Shown here piece by piece: positions 9,388 through 18,189 of a stretch of 64,000 bases of DNA. A program made the position numbers and the translations under genes. The first letter of the stretch is position 1; each line of letters begins with the position of its first letter. Origin of the DNA: Chloroflexota bacterium (GTDB taxonomy: Bacteria; Chloroflexota; Anaerolineae; Aggregatilineales; Phototrophicaceae); contig WTGN01000013.1 of assembly GCA_011523545.1 (NCBI GenBank), forward strand, positions 1 through 64,000. Direction: 5' to 3'. The notes beneath the pieces were generated by a model. That model had not been told where the DNA came from. It saw only the letters and a program-made list of their open reading frames with translations, and made no database searches.

Positions 9388-11181
9388 TTAAACTCCTTCT
9401 ATAGCTTGGGCGGGCGCGTCCGGCGAAGAACGTCGATCGAAGATATGCCGGTAGGACTCGGATGAGCCCAGCAATTCTTCATGCGTACCCTGCGCCACCA
9501 CCCGCCCCTTGCGCAACACAACAATATGATCGGCCCAGCGAATTTGCGACAGGCGATGCGTTATCAGCAAGGTGGTGCGTCCGCTCGCCGCTGACCATAT
9601 CGCCCGTTGAATCTTGTCTTCGGTCGCGCTGTCGATAGCGCTCGTGCTGTCATCGAGGATGAGGATCTGCGGATCCGTTTGGAAGGCGCGCGCGAGCGCC
9701 AGCCGCTGCCGCTGCCCGCCGCTTAAGGTCATGCCGCGCTGCCCAATTATGGTGTCGTAGGCGGCCGGAAAAGCGGAGATGAATTCATGCGCCTGCGCCG
9801 CTTTGGCCGATTCGACGATGCTGTCCATATCAAGGGCGTCCCGGCCGAAGGCGATATTCTCGGCCACGCTGCGGCTGAATAGAATGACATCCTGCTCTAT
9901 GATGCTGATCTGCGAGCGCAGCGCCTGCAGGTTCCAATCACGCACGTCAACGCCGTCCACCGTGATGCGTCCGTTATCGACATCGTAAATGCGGTTGACC
10001 AGTTTGCTCAGTGTGGTTTTGCCGGAGCCAGTCTGCCCCACAATGGCGACGGTGCTCCCAGGCCTTACCGAAAACGATATCTCGCTCAAGACGGTCTCAT
10101 CGGCGCCGTAGCCGAAGGAGACATTATTGAATTCGATCAAGCCCCGGATGTCGCCGCTATATCCGTCCTGGTTTTGGTCGAGCTTGGTTGTCGTTACCAA
10201 CATATCCAGAATCCTCGCCGCGCTGGCGTAACCCGAGGCCAGGCGGGACGAAGTGAACAGCGAGATGAACACCGGAAACTGGAAAAGACTGATGAGCCCG
10301 AGATAGGTTATGACATCGCCCTCGGTTATCGCTCCCTCGTTGTAAAGACCGCCGGCGTGGAGCAGGGCGCCGACAACAGTCAAACCGAATAGCAGCACCG
10401 ATAGATAGCGCGCTTCAAATTCACCCTGTTCGATAAAGCGATCGCGCACTGTATCAGCCAAGCCGTTGAATTGACCAATCTCGACCCGCTCCTGCGCCGC
10501 GCCCTTGACCACCTCCAGGCCATCGAGGGATTCCGCCAGCTTGGCGTTCATGCGGCCGAAGCTGGCGCGCACGTCCCGCGCGATCGGGTGCAGCCGCGCG
10601 ATGAAATACACCTGCACGCAAAGATGCGCGATGATGAAAAACAGCGGCACGACAATGAGCTCGGGCAGAATCCCCGGCGCATAAACCGCCGGCATGATGA
10701 GAAACATGTTGGCGCCGGTTATCAGGTTGACACCCGGATTCATCATGAAATTCATCTCGCGGACGTCATTGGTAACCCGCGCCATCGTCTCGCCGACCGG
10801 CTGCCGGTCATGAAAATTCATGCTTTTGCCCAGCAAGCTCGCATAAAGTTCATCGCGAATATCGCGCTCGAATCGTTGGGCGAAGACCTCGGCTGAAAAA
10901 TTGCGCAAGAATTGCAAGCCGGACCGCAACGTCTGTGAGCCAATGATCAGCAGCACGCTGTTGAACACGAGCGGCAGCGTTTGCTCGTTCGAGAGCAGAA
11001 TCGCGTTAAAGGCATCGCCCAAAGCGCCCGGGACGACGCCGGCCAGAAAGGCGTTGCTGAAGGCGCCCGCCAACAGTAGCATCGCCGCGATTGGATGGCG
11101 CAGCGCGTGTGAAAGAATGAAGCGAAAAGGACTGCTGCGGTTGCTCTTGATTGGCGATTTGACGTTAAATTCGGCAGTCAT
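9388..11181 (-). CDS. ABC exporter half-transporter, degenerate-Walker B subunit
   Basis: A 597-residue permease-ATPase. Residues about 25-330 form the six-helix export domain. The ATPase domain has Walker A GQTGSGKTT, signature LSGGQRQRLALARA and H-loop THRLS. The residue after the Walker B Asp is Asp, not Glu (LILDDSTSAID), so this subunit lacks the catalytic carboxylate at its own site. That is the family hallmark of the non-hydrolysing site of heterodimeric exporters. It is first in a two-gene operon with the canonical half immediately downstream. Confidence 0.9.
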   Translation of the reverse strand: MTAEFNVKSPIKSNRSSPFRFILSHALRHPIAAMLLLAGAFSNAFLAGVVPGALGDAFNAILLSNEQTLPLVFNSVLLIIGSQTLRSGLQFLRNFSAEVFAQRFERDIRDELYASLLGKSMNFHDRQPVGETMARVTNDVREMNFMMNPGVNLITGANMFLIMPAVYAPGILPELIVVPLFFIIAHLCVQVYFIARLHPIARDVRASFGRMNAKLAESLDGLEVVKGAAQERVEIGQFNGLADTVRDRFIEQGEFEARYLSVLLFGLTVVGALLHAGGLYNEGAITEGDVITYLGLISLFQFPVFISLFTSSRLASGYASAARILDMLVTTTKLDQNQDGYSGDIRGLIEFNNVSFGYGADETVLSEISFSVRPGSTVAIVGQTGSGKTTLSKLVNRIYDVDNGRITVDGVDVRDWNLQALRSQISIIEQDVILFSRSVAENIAFGRDALDMDSIVESAKAAQAHEFISAFPAAYDTIIGQRGMTLSGGQRQRLALARAFQTDPQILILDDSTSAIDSATEDKIQRAIWSAASGRTTLLITHRLSQIRWADHIVVLRKGRVVAQGTHEELLGSSESYRHIFDRRSSPDAPAQAIEGV

Positions 11182-11296
11182 GGCTGCTCCACAACCAGCG
11201 GGATAGAATGCGCCGAGTCTATATGACGGGCATCATTTTCAGAATGGACAATTGCGCCTTGATGGCAGGCGTTGACTATTCGGGTCTCGCTCCATG

Positions 11297-13699
11297 TCAA
11301 TCAATCGTGATCATGACGGGCAATACGCCGACGGTGCCGTCTTCCGCCACTGCCGCGCCGCTCACCGGCAGCCTGGCGATTTGGCCGCTGCCGCTATCGT
11401 AAAAGTACATCAGCAGCCAAATCTGATACTCGCCCTCCGGCATATTCTCCGGCAGGCGAAGCGCGCGATTGTCCCAGACTGGCCAGCCGGGCTGCCAGCT
11501 TGATGTTGGGGCGAAGCCGTCTTGCGGCCCCGCGTCCCGCCCCTGCAGGACCGGCTGCTTTGCGCCGCTGTCGACGATGAACCAGGCGATCGTATAATCC
11601 TGCGCCGGGGTGGCGTCCGCTTGCCACAGCAGCGACAGTTCGATTGCCTCGCCGGCGCGGTAGCGAAAGCCATTCGGCAGCGCAAGGCTCGCAAGCTGAA
11701 TAGTCTCGCCGAAGCGCAAATCTGTCGCGATGTCGCCGGCAAAATAGGCAAAGGGATCGGGCGCCGGGCTGCGCGTGCTGTATTCCAGGAGCCGCACCGT
11801 TGGGTCGGCTTCCGGCAGCTGTACTTCGCGCAGCGGGTAATAGTGCTGCGCCAGATAACGCTCTAGCGGGCGGAAGCTCCAGCGCATGAAGGGGCTGGTC
11901 TCGGCCAGCACCCACAGGCGGTCTAGCTCCCCGGCCAGATGCTGCAGGGTGCGAAAGCTCTGGACGTCAAACCAGTCGTTGGGGTTCTGGGAGATGATCG
12001 CAGCCGGCTGCCTGTCACTGGGGGCTTGCGCCAGCGGCCGGTCAAGGATGATTGGGCGCGGCCTGCTGGAATCCAAGTGGTTCAAAATGAAGTTGCCATA
12101 ATCGCCCCCCGGCAGCAGCAGCACATCGTCGGAACGGGCGTTGTCGGTGAGGAAGTCAAGCGCTTGGTGCAGCGCCCTCTGGCCGGATTGGGTTAGCGGA
12201 TCCTTGTCATAAGCCGATTGAAGATTAAGCAGGATAAGCGGCAGGCAGAGCAGGGCGAGGACGGGTGACAGATGTCGACAGCGGCCGCCGGGCGCCCGCA
12301 AATTGTTCAGCAGGGCGGCCGCCACCAGCGCAGTATAGACAGCGAAGCTTAAGCCCCAGGCCGGCAGCTTGGCGCGCGTCCATAGAAACTCCAATCCCAC
12401 TTCTCCCCAGCGCCCCGGCAAAACGAACCATCTGAAATAACGGGGCTGGGTCAAGGCCGGCGCCCATTCCGACAATCCGCTGGATTCAGGCGGCAGCGAT
12501 TCTCCATAACGGCTCAAGCTCAGGGAAACGCCAACGAATTGAATCCAAATGCCGTAACAGAGCAGCGCGATCCAAAGCAAGCGCAGTCTCCTTCCTGGTC
12601 TACGCAGCATCGCCTGGGCGATTGGCGCCGTCGCCAGCATCAGCACGGGGATGCAGGGCAGCAAGAAACGCGGCGGCCAACTGAGCCCGCCGAACCAATG
12701 CGCGCCCGCCAGCAGCGCATGCCCCTGGACATAGCCGGCGCAGAATAGCAGCACTGAAATCGCAAATCGCTTGCGCCCGCCGCGCCAAAGCATGATGCAG
12801 CCGGGAATGGCGAAAAGTGTCAAAGGCGATGTCGCCCAGATGCTGGCGCCGGGGCTCAATGTGTAAGCGCGCAAAGCAGTGCCGAGGAAGTCCGTATTGA
12901 AGCCGAGACCACGCAAAAATTCTTGCAGCGCGGCCGGAAGCGGCTCAACCAGCATCAGGAAGCATAGGCCAGCCAGCAGCAATGCAAGCAGCGCGGGAAG
13001 GGCGACGCGCAGTATGCGATAGTGGCCAAGTCGCCAGGCGGGCAGGGCGAATATGACGATTGCGGGCAGGGCGAAAACTGCTGAATACTTGGTCTGATAG
13101 GCGAGCAGCATCCCAATGGCGGCGGCAGCCAGGCTGGCGGTGCGGCCGACGGCGCTCTTTGCACGACCCCATTGCAAAGCCAGCAGCGCCAGCAAAAGAA
13201 AGCAGGCCGTCACCGGCTCGCGGAAAAACGTCTGGCTGTATGCCCAGAAATTTGTGCTGATTCCGGCGCCAACCGCGACGGCGACAGCGACCGCATCGCT
13301 AAATGACATGGCGCGCAGAATCAAATAAACCAGGCCGACATTCAGGGAGGTGATGAAGACGTTGAAGAGCCAGATTGTGTGAATATTGCCAAGACGGGGC
13401 AGGGCGTCGGCGATCCGCAACAGGGGGCCAGCCAGCAAGATATTGAGCTGCTCCTGGACACGGTATTCGACCAGTGGAAGGGCGTCCGACGCGCGGATGC
13501 GAAATGGCAGCTTGATCCAGTGCGTTTCGTCCATCAACCAGTCGCCGTAACGCACGGTGCTGGTGACGGCATCGAGCGCGCGCCGAGTATCGCCTGATTG
13601 GATCGCGGCTCGGTAAGTGAGCATGTAAACGCCGGCCGCAAATGCGACCAGCAGCAGAAACACTCGAATGCGCTGGATTCGGTCCGGGGTGTCGGTCAT
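11297..13699 (-). CDS. GT-C-like multi-pass membrane protein, glycosyltransferase-type
   Basis: An integral membrane protein of about 800 residues with a first helix at about 13-30, at least ten further hydrophobic segments up to about residue 490, and a soluble C-terminal part of about 300 residues with a beta-sandwich-like end. The architecture matches the two GT-C genes at 2885 and 4873, though an acidic pair in the first loop is less clear. The frame is open to 13780, but the ATG at 13699 is preferred: it lies 10 bp after the stop of the XRE gene upstream and begins directly before the first helix. Probably co-transcribed with that regulator. Confidence 0.65.
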   Translation of the reverse strand: MTDTPDRIQRIRVFLLLVAFAAGVYMLTYRAAIQSGDTRRALDAVTSTVRYGDWLMDETHWIKLPFRIRASDALPLVEYRVQEQLNILLAGPLLRIADALPRLGNIHTIWLFNVFITSLNVGLVYLILRAMSFSDAVAVAVAVGAGISTNFWAYSQTFFREPVTACFLLLALLALQWGRAKSAVGRTASLAAAAIGMLLAYQTKYSAVFALPAIVIFALPAWRLGHYRILRVALPALLALLLAGLCFLMLVEPLPAALQEFLRGLGFNTDFLGTALRAYTLSPGASIWATSPLTLFAIPGCIMLWRGGRKRFAISVLLFCAGYVQGHALLAGAHWFGGLSWPPRFLLPCIPVLMLATAPIAQAMLRRPGRRLRLLWIALLCYGIWIQFVGVSLSLSRYGESLPPESSGLSEWAPALTQPRYFRWFVLPGRWGEVGLEFLWTRAKLPAWGLSFAVYTALVAAALLNNLRAPGGRCRHLSPVLALLCLPLILLNLQSAYDKDPLTQSGQRALHQALDFLTDNARSDDVLLLPGGDYGNFILNHLDSSRPRPIILDRPLAQAPSDRQPAAIISQNPNDWFDVQSFRTLQHLAGELDRLWVLAETSPFMRWSFRPLERYLAQHYYPLREVQLPEADPTVRLLEYSTRSPAPDPFAYFAGDIATDLRFGETIQLASLALPNGFRYRAGEAIELSLLWQADATPAQDYTIAWFIVDSGAKQPVLQGRDAGPQDGFAPTSSWQPGWPVWDNRALRLPENMPEGEYQIWLLMYFYDSGSGQIARLPVSGAAVAEDGTVGVLPVMITID

Positions 13700-13709
13700 T
13701 GAAGTCGAT

Positions 13710-14477
13710 TCATGAGGGCGAGCCGGACCAACCGTTGGCATCTCCGCGGGCGCTAATGATGGCGAAGAGCGCGTCCGCAATGCGATGCAAGTCGTCGCGT
13801 GCTATGTGCTGGAAGGCCATCGCCAAACGAATGAAGGCGCGGTTCTCTCGATTCGCCGAGAACTGGCGCCAGCCGGCTTCGTCGTCGCTCTTGGTTGCGC
13901 TCGCGTCTGGGGTCGGCGCTGGATCGCGCGAAAATGCCGGCCTGACGGTGAAATATTCCAATTCCTGTTGCAGGGCTCGCGCCAAGCTGGCCAGTTGGCT
14001 GATGGGAATGCGCGCTTCGCCTAATTCGTATCTTTCGAGCAGGTCGGCCTTCAACTCGGTTGCAGCGCTCACGTCATCCATGCTTTGGCCAGCCGATTCG
14101 CGGGCCGCGCGCAGCATGCCGCCAACGAGGCGCTGCCGAAGCCGCAGATACTCCATGCGCGCGCTTTCGTCCAGGGCTTGCTCATCGTCCCGGTTGCCGG
14201 CGCGCCCATTCAAGAAGTGGGCCATGACTTCCAACTGCGGCAAGGACGGCGCCTCGTCGCCGTACTCCCAAGCTTCGACCAGCTCAGGCTCGACCTGTAG
14301 AATGGTCGCGCAATCAGCCAGGCTGCGCTCGGCTTCCAAGCGGTGCATGCGAAGCAAAACACCAAAGATTTTGCCGCGAATATTGAGCGCATCGTCGTGG
14401 TTTGGACTCTTGGACTTCGTTACAGTCGGGGTTTGCAGCGCTTCGAGCGCCGCTTCTGTCAGGTCAACGCGGTCCAT
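13710..14477 (-). CDS. double helix-turn-helix (XRE-like) regulator
   Basis: A 255-residue soluble protein with two segments that look like tandem XRE/HTH_3 domains. The first is near residues 35-90 (LADCATILQVEPELVEAWE) and the second near 115-165 (MDDVSAATELKADLLERYE). In each, the order 'x-x-A-x-x-L/T-x-V/L ... L-x-x-x-E' is the usual XRE pattern. The C-terminal third has no recognised domain. It sits 10 bp upstream of the membrane protein gene and diverges from a methyltransferase gene, so either may be a target. DNA binding is an inference. Confidence 0.65.
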   Translation of the reverse strand: MDRVDLTEAALEALQTPTVTKSKSPNHDDALNIRGKIFGVLLRMHRLEAERSLADCATILQVEPELVEAWEYGDEAPSLPQLEVMAHFLNGRAGNRDDEQALDESARMEYLRLRQRLVGGMLRAARESAGQSMDDVSAATELKADLLERYELGEARIPISQLASLARALQQELEYFTVRPAFSRDPAPTPDASATKSDDEAGWRQFSANRENRAFIRLAMAFQHIARDDLHRIADALFAIISARGDANGWSGSPS

Positions 14478-14720
14478 TTAAGCTCTCGACTAAGTGTAGG
14501 GAAGATTATAGACCTGAGCGCGCTGGGCGGCAAGATCATCGCCCGCCGAAACGCGATCCAATTGGCGCGCAGGTATTCGCGCTGACAAAATCTGAGAATG
14601 GTCGCGGATGATAAACTGCAAGTTGCCCTGGCTCATGCTTGAGCAGCCTCGCTCATTGTGGCAAGCTTGCGGCTGTGGATGACTTGATACCGGCGCGGGT
14701 CCTGGCCCTGAGGTGAAACG

Positions 14721-15575
14721 ATGCCCAACAAGGCGCATCATGAATTGAATCGGCGCTCCTGGAATGCAGGCACCAAAGCGCACAACAGCCATAAAGGCGA
14801 TCAAGCCGCCTTCTTCCGCGCCGGCGGCAGCACGCTTTTCCCCGAGGAGCGCCGCCTGCTGGGGAATATCGCCAGCAAGACGCTGCTTCATCTGCAATGC
14901 AACAGCGGCCAGGACAGTTTGAGCATCGCTCGACATCTCGGCGCGCGCGTCACCGGCGTGGATATCAGCGACGAGGCGATCGGCTTCGCCCGGCGGCTAT
15001 CACGCGAAAGTAGCATCGACGCGCATTTCGTCCGCGCCGATATCTACGACTTTTTCGAAGGGCACGACGAGCGCTTTGATGTCGCTTTTTCCTCTTACGG
15101 CGCCATCTGCTGGCTGTCGGATATTCAGGCTTGGGGGCGAGGAGTCGCTGGCTGCTTGAAGCCCGGCGGGAGATTTGTCCTGGTGGATTTTCATCCTGCT
15201 TTGCTGATGTTTGATGAGGGATGGCGGCTGAACGAAGATTATATGGGCGGCGTCGTTTGTGAGTACGACTCGGGCGTCGGGGACTACGTCGCAATGACCG
15301 GCGTGGCGGCCGGGGTCGATTCGCTAGAGCCGGGAATCACTGACTTTCACAATCCCTTTCCCGGCGTCGAATACAAGTGGGGCGTCGCGGAAATTGTAAC
15401 GGCGTTGATTGATGCCGGTTTGACCCTCAGGCATTTGCAGGAGTACGCCTTTAGCAACCTCTTCAAACCGTTCCCCGATATGCGCGATATTGGCGGCCTG
15501 CGTTTTGCCGCGCCAGCCCATCTGCCGCAGCATATTCCGCTCATGTTCAGCCTGGTGGCCGCGCTAAAGCCGTGA
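14721..15575 (+). CDS. class I SAM-dependent methyltransferase
   Basis: A 284-residue protein with the Rossmann methyltransferase core. Motif I is LHLQCNSGQDSLS, an acidic residue follows at the end of beta-2 (VTGVDIS), and the post-motif is DIYDFF. The glycine-rich loop is LQCNSGQ rather than the common ExGxGxG, which is seen in one branch of small-molecule methyltransferases with CNxGQD. The C-terminal part (LRHLQEYAFSNLFKPF) resembles that branch. The methyl acceptor is unknown. The gene diverges from the double-HTH regulator over a 243-bp gap in which I found no clear site. Confidence 0.85.
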   Translation: MPNKAHHELNRRSWNAGTKAHNSHKGDQAAFFRAGGSTLFPEERRLLGNIASKTLLHLQCNSGQDSLSIARHLGARVTGVDISDEAIGFARRLSRESSIDAHFVRADIYDFFEGHDERFDVAFSSYGAICWLSDIQAWGRGVAGCLKPGGRFVLVDFHPALLMFDEGWRLNEDYMGGVVCEYDSGVGDYVAMTGVAAGVDSLEPGITDFHNPFPGVEYKWGVAEIVTALIDAGLTLRHLQEYAFSNLFKPFPDMRDIGGLRFAAPAHLPQHIPLMFSLVAALKP

Positions 15576-15699
15576 ACCTCGAAGATGCGATTCAGCCTTC
15601 CGATGCAAGGGCGAGACTGTCAGCAAACCTGGCAAGATTCGCGCTTGCGCTTGTCGCTGCAATCACAGACGGCCAGTAGCTTCAGCGAACCCGAGCGCG

Positions 15700-18186
15700 C
15701 TAGCCCGGCAGACTTGTGTCTTCGTCCACTTGCGACATCAGTTGCCTGGCTTCCGCCTTCTCGTTTTCAGTCAACCTGAAGCCCTTGCTGAAATAAACCG
15801 ACTCGGGAAAGCGGTAATTCCAGGCGCGATAAAAGCCGGCGCGCTCGATATCACGGCTTAAGCTGCAGTCAAAGCGAACCAGGTAGCCGTTTGCCAAGGG
15901 CCCGTCATGCCCGTGCTGCACATGCGCCAGCCCCCAGGTGACGCCGCGGCCGTCGCCGCTGTCGCTGAATGCGTCAGGCACATAAGGGCCCGCGGCCACC
16001 GGCGGCACGCTCACCTTGCCGGCCACCTCAAAATTCAAGCCGTCCGGGGCAAACTGCACCGTGTTCTTTTCCGGACCTTCGAGGCTGGTGACGGCGGCGA
16101 TGCCCTCGCGGAATGGATAGAGAAAGGTCTCGTGTCCGCTATTGGTCAGCGGATTCAGGCGCGATTTGACAAAGGGGCCGCGCGGGTCGTCGGCGATAGC
16201 GGCGCCCCAGCCGATGCCCAGGTCATGCCGGTAGCAGCGGCCGAATTGCACGCCTTTGTAATACAGCCAGATCTGTCCGCGGTAAATCAAGACGAATGGA
16301 TCATGCAGCTTGTGCGAGTCCCACTCGCCGAAGCTGTCGACCGCATCGGCGTCATCGTCCTCTCCGACGAAATTGCCTCGCCGGCCCGGGCGCAAAACGG
16401 GCGCCGGCAATTTAGTCCAGGGCCCTTCTGGCGAACCGGCCCATGCCAGGCCAATCTGGTGGATGCTGCGGTGTTTCCACACACCTTGAATGACTTGATA
16501 ATAGAGATAATATTTACCGTCAAAAACCAGGATATCAGGCGTGAACACCGCCCGGTCGTCGAATGACCCCGGCTGGCCGCGCTGAACGGCGGGTCCGCGT
16601 TCTTCCCAGTTGAAGCCATCGCGCGAGGTCGCGTACCAGATGTCGGCCATATCCCAATCCCAGGCCGGCCGCGTTTCCCTGGCCTGCGCGATGCCCCGCC
16701 AGGTTTCCGCCGTCTGCCGGCGCGTATACCAGACGTAGTAGCTATCACCGACGCGGATGACTTTGGATGGGTCGCGCCGTGTGACGCCGGTTTCCGCACC
16801 GACGCCGCCGAGGCGCGCGTATCTGAAGGCCGTGAAGAATTCGCTGCCCTGGTCTTTGTAGACGCCGAAGTGGTCGTAAACGCGCTTCATCGCTTGGCTG
16901 ACCGGGCCGGGCGGGCGGCTCTCATCCGGTTTTTCCGGCTCATTGGCGTAAACCAGCTCCCGCATATTCTGGTCGTTCAGCGCCAGATCCGGCGAAAAAT
17001 ACACCTCTTCCGGATAGCGAGTATTGCTGCGGCGGAAGCCGGGCCGCTCGAGATCGCGGCGCAGATTGCAATCAAAGCGGACGATGTAGGAGTTGCCGGT
17101 TTTCATCTCTTCGGTGGCGATATGCGATAAGCCCCATATGATGCCGGCGCCGTCTTTGGAATCGCAATAAGAATCGGGCGCGAAGGGTCCGGCGGCCAGC
17201 GGCGGAAGATTGACATGGGCGACCACATCAAAATTGATCCCGTCTGGCGCGTATTGTATTGTATCCTTTTCCGGGCCGTCGTGGCCGCAGATGGCGAGTA
17301 TGCCCTCGCCGTAAGGGAATAGACAGGTTTCGTGACCGCTGTTGGTGACCGGGTTCAGCGGCGACTTGATGAAGGGCCCCTCAGGCCGCTCGGCGATCGC
17401 CACACCCCAGCCGATGCCGCGCGAATACTTGGTCGTCCAGCCCATCGGCTGGCCCTTGTAATAGAGCCAGAATTTGCCGTCGCGGACGAGAATGAAGGGG
17501 TCGTGCACCTTGTGGCTGTCCCAGGCGCCATAACGCAGGACTTCGTCAGAGTCGTCAGCGCCCAGCCATTCGCCCGGCGCGCCCGGTTCCAGCACCGGCG
17601 CTTCGGCCCGCTGCCAGGGGCCGGCCGGCGATTTCGCATAAGACATGCCAATGGTGTTGCGCGTCCGCGTCCGATACGGGTAATGGACGGCCTGATAGTA
17701 CAGGTAGAAGCCGCCCCTGGTCATCAGGACGTCCGGCGTGAAGACTGAACGTCCGTCATAAGCGTCTTTTGGCCCGCGTTTGACGGCGACGCCTTGCTCC
17801 TCCCAGTGGAAGCCGTCACGAGACGTCGCGTGCCAGATCTCGGCCAGATCCCAGTCGAAGACGGGTGTATCCCATGTTTGCACGCGGCCCGGCGGCTTGT
17901 TGGCATGGTCCCGATCGCGGGCAGTCTTTCGCCGCGTATACCAGACGTGATACTCGCCGTTGACGCGCAAGACTGTAGTCGGGTCGCGCCGGGTGACGCC
18001 GGCTTCTTTGCCAATGCCGCTAATCCGGCTGTACTTGAAGTTGGTATAAAACTCATTTGTCGAATCTTGATAGATGCCCCACTTGTTGTAGAGCCGCGTT
18101 TGAGCCGCGCTGAGCGGTCGATCTTTTGCTTTCTCTTCGCTTGGCTCGCCGGGGAGCCGCGGTTTCTCGCTCACGGGTATTTTCAC
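15700..18186 (-). CDS. two-domain fused GH117-like glycoside hydrolase
   Basis: An 828-residue protein made of two homologous halves, about 25-400 and 428-815. Each half has the full set of elements expected for GH117 (alpha-1,3-L-neoagarooligosaccharide hydrolase family): SxAxxR (SAAQTR, SQAMKR), RRDP with the putative base Asp (Asp68 and about 472), YATSRDG, FTPD, HDPF and NSGHE. GH117 enzymes release 3,6-anhydro-L-galactose from the non-reducing end of oligosaccharides with a five-bladed propeller. There is no signal peptide, so it should act in the cytoplasm. Known members are single-domain dimers that swap the SxAxxR segment; here two domains are covalently joined. It starts 3 bp after the GMC oxidoreductase gene, forming one operon. 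Substrate is inferred. Confidence 0.78.
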   Translation of the reverse strand: MKIPVSEKPRLPGEPSEEKAKDRPLSAAQTRLYNKWGIYQDSTNEFYTNFKYSRISGIGKEAGVTRRDPTTVLRVNGEYHVWYTRRKTARDRDHANKPPGRVQTWDTPVFDWDLAEIWHATSRDGFHWEEQGVAVKRGPKDAYDGRSVFTPDVLMTRGGFYLYYQAVHYPYRTRTRNTIGMSYAKSPAGPWQRAEAPVLEPGAPGEWLGADDSDEVLRYGAWDSHKVHDPFILVRDGKFWLYYKGQPMGWTTKYSRGIGWGVAIAERPEGPFIKSPLNPVTNSGHETCLFPYGEGILAICGHDGPEKDTIQYAPDGINFDVVAHVNLPPLAAGPFAPDSYCDSKDGAGIIWGLSHIATEEMKTGNSYIVRFDCNLRRDLERPGFRRSNTRYPEEVYFSPDLALNDQNMRELVYANEPEKPDESRPPGPVSQAMKRVYDHFGVYKDQGSEFFTAFRYARLGGVGAETGVTRRDPSKVIRVGDSYYVWYTRRQTAETWRGIAQARETRPAWDWDMADIWYATSRDGFNWEERGPAVQRGQPGSFDDRAVFTPDILVFDGKYYLYYQVIQGVWKHRSIHQIGLAWAGSPEGPWTKLPAPVLRPGRRGNFVGEDDDADAVDSFGEWDSHKLHDPFVLIYRGQIWLYYKGVQFGRCYRHDLGIGWGAAIADDPRGPFVKSRLNPLTNSGHETFLYPFREGIAAVTSLEGPEKNTVQFAPDGLNFEVAGKVSVPPVAAGPYVPDAFSDSGDGRGVTWGLAHVQHGHDGPLANGYLVRFDCSLSRDIERAGFYRAWNYRFPESVYFSKGFRLTENEKAEARQLMSQVDEDTSLPG

Positions 18187-18189
18187 TAT

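Noticed and set aside
15700..18186. assignment of the propeller proteins to GH43 or GH130
   Set aside because: The N-terminal SxAxxR segment in all copies and the order RRDP, HDP, SGHE fit GH117 better; a profile search would settle it.
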